The position numbers and the translations under genes are program-made. From Undaria pinnatifida (lineage: Eukaryota; Sar; Phaeophyceae; Laminariales; Alariaceae): DNA of 64,000 nucleotides. Below the pieces are notes generated by a model. It had not been told where the DNA came from, did no database searches, and saw nothing but the letters and a program-made list of their open reading frames with translations. Shown piece by piece: positions 56,256 to 64,000 of this stretch (positions are counted from its first letter, which is position 1; each line of letters begins with the position of its first letter). Location of the stretch: NCBI GenBank assembly GCA_012845835.1, contig JABAKD010000002.1, positions 22,813,699-22,877,698 on the forward strand, written 5' to 3'.

Positions 56256-56530
56256 AACTTCCACACCCCGGACATACCACGGTCTAGATAATATAAATCC
56301 TAAATTGCCGTTATGAGATGAGGTGCAAGATCCGTGCCATACAGATCCCCACCCGGCAAACATGTGCGTAAGAGGTGTACCGTGTCATATCTCACAGATC
56401 CCACATGGTAAACGCGATCTACTGTATACAGTAGATCGCGCAGCTTATATACTCCAGGGACGATCTGTCTTCCCCGAATATCTAGATTATCCGCCGATCT
56501 GGCCGAGGTGTGAGAACTTCCACACCTCGG
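56256..56530. repeat. Small inverted-repeat element with central 28-bp palindrome
   Basis: Ends are inverted: ACTTCCACACCCCGG...GGTCTAGATAAT at the left and ATCTAGATTAT...CCGAGGTGTGAGAACTT at the right. A perfect 28-bp palindrome, two halves of CGCGATCTACTGTA, occupies 56413-56440. The right end forms a 10-bp stem (CCGAGGTGTG/CACACCTCGG) with the start of the next element. Confidence 0.65.
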
Positions 56531-59500
56531 ATAACGTGACACTCGGACAACATTTATCTACGTTATGGGGCCTAACGCAGGCGCTTGATCACGTCCTAAC
56601 ATAGCGTTAGCACGGCAGGAGCAATCACGGTCACGTAGTACCACAGTGTTAACTGGAAGTCCACGAACGTGCGCACGCCTTAACGTTATGTTAGGGTTAG
56701 ATCCCGTCCAGCTCTGGTACAGTGACATTATGTTACGCGGTTCTCCGCCCTTGTACTAGCACGGTAACATCATGTTAGGCTTTTACCATAGACGTATGTC
56801 ATCACTCTGACATGCCCAGATCGATATCCGCAGATTTTGCTAACGAAATAACATTATGTTAGTCTACGCAGCGTTAGACTATTTAATAACACCCTAACAT
56901 GGTGTGATCCCTATTGGAGTGTTAGACATGACGCCCTGTTATAACGTTAATACGTTGGCCAGCACCACGAACTCCTGACAGTGCGTTACATACCATGGTA
57001 TAACACACTAACACACTACATATATCTGAAACTCGGGAATATCGCGATATTGGTCGTTTAGGGCCGAATTATGTGCGCCTGGAGTTTTAGATGATCCCGG
57101 GCTGTTGGGATATTTTTGCCCTACACATACTCGTATCAAAATATCGCGTAGGTGGGAATTCCCACCTTCGCGATATTTTGTGTTTTTTTTTGGAGAAAGA
57201 TGCGGTTTACTTGTTGCTCGTGCCTGGGAGAAACCCACCTGCAGCCCCATGGCCAGCACGCACACAGCACATGACTGCCCAACAGCACACACACAACCAA
57301 CCGCTGCACGTATGAAGCCCCAAGCGCAGCACCATGAATAACGAACGACCGCGACGGCTGGGTGAGCCCTTGGACAGACCGGTGCCCCTGCTCTCGAGCC
57401 CGGGCAAGATGTGTGTCTGTTGCTTGGTTTCAGTTGATGAGGGCACACCACAGCAGTAGCTAGCTGGAGCACAGCAGTCAGTTATTCCTCTGTTGTGTCA
57501 AACCCCTTGCCTGCGTTCGTTCCTCGGCATCGATCGCTTTTCAAGCTACCTCAACAGTAACCACGTAAAGCAACTCAAAGCACGACCCATCGCGGCTTCC
57601 GCGCGTTTATACTGTGTGTGGCGGGCAGTTGTTGAAGGCAACGTTATCTGGCTCATGCCGTGTAAGCCTCGTCTCACACCCCTAGCAGCTGGTGCCCTAC
57701 GCTGCTCTGGGTGTCGGGCGAAACGGGGCAAATAACCTTATTTCGTCTCGTCTCGAGTCTTCGGCCCTTGATGACTCGAGTGCGGAAAAAACGCCATATT
57801 CAGTTTTAGACAGCACAAAGTGCCCACACAAATATCGCGATAGAGAATAAAGTGCCAAATACCTAAATATCAGCGTACACGGAGTTTTAGATGTCTCTAC
57901 TAACATACCATTAACATGGCGACCCGCACTACTAATATTTACGTTATTCGGACCCCCTGTCTTTTGCCTTAGGGTCGGATAACGTAACACTTAATGTACG
58001 TCAGCAACGTTACACTCTTAGCCGGCCGGTACGTAACATTATGCTAGGATGTTAGTCTAAAAGTCTAAACGCTGACGTCCCCCTAACATTATGTTATGAT
58101 GTTACTGTAATTAAATATTTGTTTTGTTTTTGTTTTTTTTTATCCTCCGGCGGATGGGGAAAAATAAAGCTTTAGCTCATTTGATTTCAACATTTTGTTA
58201 TTGTGTTACCGTAGCAATCAATCCCGTTCTAGCATTATGTCACTGCGTTACCGTTGGGGCCGAGGTCGTTCTAACATTTTGTCGTAACGTTACCCTTTTG
58301 GTATTCCCGGTATCTAACACGTGTTACCTGTGTTAGCGGTAAAGCGGCCATGCGGAGTAACATCATGTAGCCGCGTTCATACATTTAACCGAGATCCCGG
58401 TGCGCGGAGTAACATAATTTAGCCGTGTTATCGTATTTCGCCGAGATCCCGATGGCTATGTGCCGAAAACAGCAGTAGTAGTACTGTGTACCAGCAGCAC
58501 ATATGCGCCGAAAAAAGCAGTAGTGCTGTGTAGTACTAGTACATATATGTGCGGAAAACAGCAGTACTGCTGTGTAGTACCAGCACATATATGTGCCGAA
58601 AACAGCAGTAGTACTACAAGACACAAGACACGCATCAGGCACATCAGTCTGCTGAGCAAGCAACACGTATCATAGGCGTACTCATGGTGCTGCTGCTGTG
58701 CCCAGCTATCCACTGGCATACACCTCGGGCCTCACCACGAACCGCTTGGATCGGATAGTAATGGTGACAACTACGAGAGCCCTGCCACTCTCCTCGCAGT
58801 CGCGATTGCGCATTCGCCAAGCACAAGACACACTACTCGTACTTGTCGAGGGCGACGACAGCCGCCGTCTGCGACATGTCGTTGTTGATGCTCGAGATCA
58901 ACTTGAGCGAAGGGAAAGACAACCCTCCTTGCTTGAAGCGCACACGGCGTGGTTTCCCTCGCCCCACCTACAAAGCCTCAACTGTGTGCGCTGAGACGCT
59001 CTGGTGCGGCGAACTCGTGCGTGCATGTACGTCGTCGAGCGATCGCCGTTGTTGACTATTTTTGGCGAGAGCTTTGTCAAAAAAACAATCTGTACAATGT
59101 TCGGGTTTCACTATAAGAGTTATCCATCCGATTGTGCCCGTTCGATTCTGCGACCCGAAACTCCATCTCATTTTCGGAAGGTCTCCTGTTCGGTACCCTA
59201 TTATAAGGGATGGCCTTATTAACGTGTGCATTTCAACTACGTTTGGGTAGGAGCTAACACGGTGACAGGTGACAAAATGGTAGCTTTTAGTTGGTTATGT
59301 AGCTATCCGTTTAACGTGTGTTGTGGTGCCACGACTTAAGACAACACCCTAAAATAACGTCACTCGATACGAACTGCTGCTGATACAGTAACATAATGGC
59401 AATTAACATTATATTGCCCATATACGTTATGCATCTAACGTGTGTAACGATAACCACCAGAAATTCCGTTCACATACTAGCATAGTGTTATGCAAGCGTT

Positions 59501-60235
59501 TAGTTCGGCATGTACGTTGTCGGTCAAAATCGTGTCACGGCAGCAGGCAAGAATTACGCCGGCGTCGTAACATAACGTTACTCGTTACGGACTGCTGTCG
59601 CTAACACGCTAACATGATGCTTAATTGACTGCTGTTGCTAACACGGTAACCTAGGTGACGTTTAATTGACCATGTACGTTGTAATTTCAACGCGTGTAAC
59701 GATAGCAACTAGCACTTCCACTTACACACTAACAACAGTGTTATGTGGGCGTTTAATTCGGCATGTACGTTATCCGTCTAAAATGTGTTGCGGTAGCAAG
59801 CAAAAACTCCGCTGACACCCTAACGTAAAGTTACTCGCTACAGACTGCTGTCGCTAATACGGTAAAACAATGTTAACGTTTAATTGACTGCTGTAGCTAA
59901 CACGGTAACATAATGTTAAAGTTGAATTAACCATGTACGTTATCCCTTCAACGCGTGTTACGATAGCCACTAGAAATTCCGCTAACACACTAACATAGTG
60001 TTAATCCTTATGGCCTGCCTACCCTAACACCGTAACACGTATACTGCGGTTAATACGGGATCAAGGAAGCACTTTAACATCATGTTACGCGATCGCCCGT
60101 CAATAGCATAACACAGTATGTTATCACACAACCCAGAAAGCAGTTGACGTAGTAACGTAATGTTACCATTTTCTTTAGCGGACCCGTAACATTTACGTCA
60201 AATGTAAACTTTTACGTTATCCGAGGCGTGAAAAC
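56515..60235. mobile_element. 3.7-kb element with TAACAT-N-ATGTTA motif array
   Basis: Left end AACTTCCACACCTCGGATAA (then CGT) and right end ACGTTATCCGAGGCGTGAAA (then ACTT) are inverted, giving TIRs of about 25 bp with mismatches. Between them some 25 variants of GTAACATNATGTTA occur (for example 56728-56745, 57902-57915, 58082-58095, 59903-59916, 60070-60082, 60152-60166), separated by non-conserved sequence. A hairpin ACGTTATTCGGACCC/AGGGTCGGATAACGT lies at 57941-57985. A different element is inserted at 57023-57893. No transposase found. Motif-dense ends are known from CACTA and other elements, but the superfamily is undetermined. It may be more than one nested copy. Confidence 0.6.
57023..57893. 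mobile_element. 0.87-kb DNA transposon (family copy 2)
   Basis: Starts TATCTGAAACTCGGGAATAT and ends CACGGAGTTTTAGATG-like, and aligns with 36279-37180. The right 45 bp (CAAATACCTAAATATCAGCG to GGAGTTTTAGAT) also match both ends of the 25.7-28.4 kb palindrome. ATATCGCGATAT motifs lie close to each end. A strong hairpin (CAAAATATCGCG ... CGCGATATTTTG with central GGTGGGAATTCCCACC) is at 57137-57180. No clear target duplication; ACTAACACA/ACTAACATA nearby is imperfect. Non-coding. Confidence 0.7.
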
Positions 60236-60429
60236 TTCCCTGTTTCAACTCATACAGCAATATCCTGCGCTCAACTACTTACAGGCGCATGAATTCTCGT
60301 AGACGGGCAGGCTCTACCCCACAAAATCGCCTCCACGCCCCCATGACTAATACTGCTGTACGTAGTGCTAATACAGGCAAATACATTGATAATTTGGAAC
60401 ACAACAGGTACGTCCAGGCACAGGGATGT

Positions 60430-60770
60430 GTACGGAGTGAGAATATATCCGCGGAGCGTTTTTTTACGGAGCGGCTCGATCAAACCGCACCGCTCCGTGA
60501 GATTTGTAGCGGCGGATATCCAATCCGTGACAATCCGTGACTTTTCCGAAAAACGGATATCCGACCCACTCCGCTCCACAACACATTAGAAAATCCGCTC
60601 CGCTCCGTGACATTTTCAAGGGCGGATATCCACTCCGTGACATTATAAAAAATCCACTCCGCTCCGTATGGATTATAACTGCGCGGGTGAAACCGAAAAA
60701 TGCGTTTTTTCTACGGAGCGGTTCGACCCACTCCGTAGCACCTCACGAATCAAACCGCTGAAAGTCACGG
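60430..60770. repeat. Degenerate array of CTCCGCTCCGTGACATT / CGGATATCC motifs
   Basis: At least six CTCCG(C)TCCGTGA or inverse TACGGAGCGG motifs and five CGGATATCC motifs in about 340 bp. The first and last copies are inverted (GAGCGTTTTTTTACGGAGCG at about 60456 and TTTTTTCTACGGAGCGGTTC at about 60703). No coding potential. Confidence 0.7.
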
Positions 60771-61129
60771 TTTTTCCGCGGTCGAAATTGTTCAGAATGC
60801 TGGATAACCGACCGTAAAACAACTTCATACATATAACAGTGTATTCCTTGCATGGCGCCCATAGCGACGGCATCCATCCCCCGCCCCGCGTGAACAACGC
60901 AATATGAAGAGGTGGTCGTTTTGTTGTTTTTTCACTGTTGTTTTTAGTTGATTTTACGATATGTTTACTGTTTTTGTTTTTTTTTCATGGTGGAAAGCCG
61001 TGGTCCTGGGTCAGACGCTGCTGCCGTTGAGCGTCTGCTGCTCCGACCCCCGTCACTCTGTGATGTATAATAAGAAAGTACATGTTCATGTAGTCAATAT
61101 TTCAAGGTTGTGTTCTGTAGGGTACTCGC
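60771..61129. other. Unassigned sequence
   Basis: No recognised feature. Confidence 0.3.
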
Positions 61130-61510
61130 AAACCGTACCCGGGGTATTTACCCCTGGTATTACCCTACGAAGAACTTCTGTAAGTTCTGTAGGACATTCA
61201 TACCCGTACCCGGAACTTCTGGAAGTTCTGTACGACATTTATACCCGTACCCGAAACTTCTGGAAGTGCTGTACGCCCGTGCGCACAATACCCGGGGTAC
61301 GGGTACAGCATTTTTATACCCGCTCGGAACTTTTGTGAGTTCTGATCGCCCGTGACACAATACCCGGGACTTCTGAAAGTTCTGTAAGACTTCCGTACCC
61401 GTACCCGGAACTTCTGGAAGTTCTGTAAGAACCCCGTACCCTTACCCAGAAGTTTTGTGAGTTCTGTAAGACTGTGGCACAATACCCTGGGTACGGGTAT
61501 ACGTTTGTAA
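61130..61510. repeat. Tandem array of CCCGGAACTTCTGGAAGTTCTG-type units
   Basis: About seven degenerate units of 40-50 bp combine ACCCGTACCCGGAACTT, CTGGAAGTTCTGTA and a variable spacer. GAACTTC(T)GGAAGTTC is itself an inverted repeat, and ACCCGGGGTACGGGTA-type blocks form palindromes at about 61140, 61290 and 61480. Open frames on both strands are repeat by-products. Confidence 0.8.
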
Positions 61511-61765
61511 AAACCCGGAGTGGCCGGTACAAATTGTAAATTTTGCAAATTAGGGTCGAGCGCGTTCTGCCTGCATGTCTCGTGTTATGCATTCTGACGT
61601 TACGTCTCTTCCGTCACGCTGACGCCACACCTCCCTAACACCAAATTACACAGAACCAACCCCCCCCACCAACACATCAACACACAGACACACACTACCC
61701 ACTCGTTCACAACAACCCGCAGCTCAGACACAAAACCAAATAACACAAACACGTGCATCCATCAA
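61511..61765. other. Spacer before BED-hAT remnant
   Basis: CA/AC-rich non-coding sequence (about 61630-61760); nothing recognised. Confidence 0.35.
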
Positions 61766-62917
61766 TTGCATCTGTGCACCCGCGGAGAGGGAATATGGAA
61801 GCGGCGGATCCGCAAGGATCCCCGCCTGACAGGGATGGCGGCAGTTCATCTACCCCCCTTCCGTCAGACGGGTGGCGGCAGTCCGTCTACTCCACCAGCA
61901 GCCGGGAACCAGCCCGGGGTAATTGAGGTGAATGACAATAAATCCGTGCTTGCAATTACACCGGTGCTCGTGTACGACATGGAAGGAGAGGTGTATGTAT
62001 TGCCCGCGGACATCGTCCAAGTTGGCGATGACTTCAAGGTGCCGGACGGCTACAGGAGAGAGGGTTCCGGCGAGCGGTCGTTTATGTACTCGCTAGGAGT
62101 CTACGTCGTCCCGTTAGCTGAAGAGGACCACAAACACAAGTACTTCTGCATGGCGGACCCCGCGTGCCCCAAAAACAAGACGACGGTTTCCTGAAAAGGG
62201 CGACCGCAGCAACGTGAACACCCACCACAAGAGCAAACACAGACTGCGCGGAGTGGCTGGCGCTGCGAAGGCTGGGAAGCGAAAGGGAACCTCCAGCGGA
62301 GCTTCGAGGCGAGCAAGAACTCCTGTGCTGGAACGAACAGGGGTGTGTACGTCAAATTGTAAATTTGTTCTCGAACACATATCAGACTGGTCTGGGCAAG
62401 GGCGTACTAAAATATATAACAACATAATATCGACAGCTCGCCATCCATTTTTAAAAACCCAGACAAGGGGGGGTATACCAAAACCAAGTGGAAAAAAAGT
62501 TCGAAAAATATCGCAAGTTGCAAATTCGTCGAGAAATCTCAGCCCACCGGTATGTTTTGCGGACTTTGTAGACTGCGATGTCGTTTTGCCTCTCTGTAGA
62601 GGTGCCCTGGTCTGGGTAGTGAAGGGAAAGGAGGCAATTGGTATCTGGTCTTACGCGCACGTTGGTTGCTCATATTACCTGCCCCCAACACCTACCTTCC
62701 AATCACTGTTGCTCTGTGTTTGTGCTTTTTTTTGCACAGTTTCGCGAGCTTATTGCTGCCAAGATGGTGATGGAGAAGTTTTTGCCGTCCAGCTTATTCT
62801 CGCCTGGTTGGACGTGGCAGGAGCTGGTGGGGCTGCTCATGTCCAACACGACACACTTTCCGCCGCTTTCTTCGGCGCATCAAGCACCTCCTTGTGGAGA
62901 TGTACGTCGCTACAAAG
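61766..62917 (+). pseudogene. hAT-type transposase N-terminus with BED-like finger, frameshifted
   Basis: Frame 61766-62194 has a Pro-rich start, then ITPVLVYDMEGEVYVLP and HKYFCMADPACPKNKTTV with a C-x5-C pair. It hits TGA just before the His pair, which is in the +1 frame (EKGDRSNVNTHHKSKHRLRG). One indel thus separates the Cys and His halves of a BED-like finger. An acceptor (TTTTTTTTGCACAG, 62739) opens a second exon with FRELIAAKMVMEKFLP. After another frame change it reads RRFLRRIKHLLVEMYVATK up to donor CAAAG|GTCAGT (62917). This order is as in BED-hAT transposases before the catalytic domain, which is absent. Two frame breaks argue for a pseudogene. Confidence 0.6.
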
Positions 62918-63379
62918 GTCAGTGGTTCATGGCTTAGTGGCGGCACTTTTGGTTTTGTGGTTGTATCCTTTTGGTACGTACACATTTTTGGGGTCTCTTC
63001 TCTCCTCTCTCTTTCGTGTCTCTTTCAAACCAATAATATGCATATTTAATGCGTTAATTTCTATTTACCCATAAGAATCCAGCACACCCGGTGTCCGTGC
63101 CGATTCTATACTGTTTCTTATCTTTCATCCTATTTACAGAGATCAGAGTCCTTCTGTGGTCACTGAAATATGATACTATTCGTATGTATGCGTATAGTCT
63201 ACAATCGTATGTACAACACATGTACAAAGAAAGTCAATTTTGTTAAAAAGCGTTTTCGGCGAATATGTTTTACGAAGAGACCCTGTTAATAGATTATAAT
63301 AGCCGAAATCGCGCGGAAAACAGGAGAGGCTGGGTGGCAACGAATGGGCAATAACATTTTTTCAGGGCTTTTCACGGGT
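62918..63379. other. Unassigned sequence
   Basis: AT-rich, no recognised feature. Could be intron of the hAT remnant. Confidence 0.3.
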
Positions 63380-63735
63380 TGGGTCAAATTTCGCGGGTCG
63401 GGTCGGGTCGCGTCGCACCCGACCCGACCCGTGAGAATTTCGAGACGTCTTGACCCGACCCGACCCGACCCGCGAGTATTTCAAGGCGTCTTGACCCGAC
63501 CCGACCCGATCCGCGAGATTTTGAAAAGCTCCTGACCCGACCCGACCCGACCCGCGAGATTTTGAAAACCTCTTGACCCGACCCGACCCGACCCGACCCG
63601 CGATATTTTGAAATCCTCCTGACCCGAACCGACCCGACTCGCCACAATCCGGGTGACCCGCGAGATGCGGGTTTCATGCGGGTCAGGTCGACTTGACCCG
63701 TGACATTTCTCACGGATCAAAGTCGAAAAGTCACG
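63380..63735. repeat. Tandem array of (GACCC)n blocks with CGCGAGATTTTGAAA spacers
   Basis: Five to six units of about 45-55 bp. Each has a GACCCGACCCGACCC run, then CGCGAGATTTTGAAA or a variant, then CTCCT/CTCTT. The first block (GGGTCGGGTCG, 63397) is inverted relative to the rest, making a large potential hairpin. Related (CGGGT)n pentamers occur at 17.05 kb. Frames on both strands are by-products. Confidence 0.85.
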
Positions 63736-64000
63736 GGTCACAGCATGCATACGTCGGTCGGTTGGTTGGTCCTTGGTTCCTCGTACTTTTCCCAGGATGT
63801 CGTGATGTACGGTTCTTTCTTAAGGTGTCGTTTGCAGCAGCATTTTGTGGTGTGTGTGCGAAAAAGAAACCGCAACCCACACGCATGACCAATTAGCTAC
63901 GCCCGCAGCGCTAGATAACCGGGTCGACCCGACGAGCGACCCGACGAGCGAGCCAGTTACCTATGCAGTGTCCGGCCCCGGCAAGCAGCCTAGCTGAGCC
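63736..64000. other. Right edge of window
   Basis: No gene recognised. GACCCGACGAGC occurs twice in tandem near 63934-63955, a possible continuation of the GACCC-type repeat. Confidence 0.35.

Overview
This is a eukaryotic nuclear window, gene-poor and crowded with transposons. Only three host genes could be supported, and all three are split by GT-AG introns whose phases match across every junction. A short run of vertebrate-type telomere units, large TE-filled introns and many unrelated TE superfamilies suggest a large, repeat-rich protist or algal genome. A brown-alga-like stramenopile is my guess, but nothing here proves the taxon.

Host genes. (1) A plus-strand C2H2 zinc-finger gene. Exon A (2523-2757) holds fingers 1-2. 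Exon B (17927-18753) holds fingers 3-4, a poly-Gln run and a His/Cys-rich tail. Exon C (20600-20857) repeats that tail motif. If A and B belong together, the intron between them is about 15.2 kb and is filled with mobile elements. (2) A minus-strand ubiquitin C-terminal hydrolase (UCH, peptidase C12), six recognised exons from 35901 down to 32124, with all catalytic residues present. (3) A minus-strand heat-shock-factor-like gene (48984 to 46544). It has the second half of the DNA-binding domain, a heptad coiled coil and a low-complexity C-terminus. Its first exon was not found.

Mobile DNA. A LINE family with a (CAA)n tail is present as one copy with reverse-transcriptase sequence (22.4-24.2 kb), one ORF fragment (50.9-51.4 kb) and several 3'-end copies. 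The opening 0.77 kb of G-rich repeat lies where the LINE 3' region carries a short G tract. A 505-bp pogo/Tc1-like MITE sits in one LINE tail with a TA duplication that can be read against an empty site in another copy. Other elements: a PIF/Harbinger element with 53-bp perfect TIRs and TTA duplication (40.3-41.3 kb); a long-TIR foldback with 9-bp duplication (53.1-54.4 kb); a 0.9-kb family at 36.3 and 57.0 kb; hAT pieces (C-terminal domain at 10.1 kb, BED-finger element at 13.7-15.0 kb, frameshifted BED transposase at 61.8-62.9 kb); a dead Ty3/gypsy integrase (42.1-43.5 kb); and tRNA-derived SINEs.

Large structures. A 2.7-kb near-perfect palindrome (25.68-28.40 kb) is nested inside an outer inverted pair (24.25 and 30.28 kb). 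Two arrays of a 42-bp quasi-palindromic unit flank a hAT domain (9.2-11.1 kb). A 3.7-kb tract (56.5-60.2 kb) is studded with variants of TAACATNATGTTA and bounded by inverted ends. The last 4 kb hold three different short-motif tandem arrays. Most long open frames elsewhere are products of G-rich or tandem-repeat sequence and are not reported as genes.
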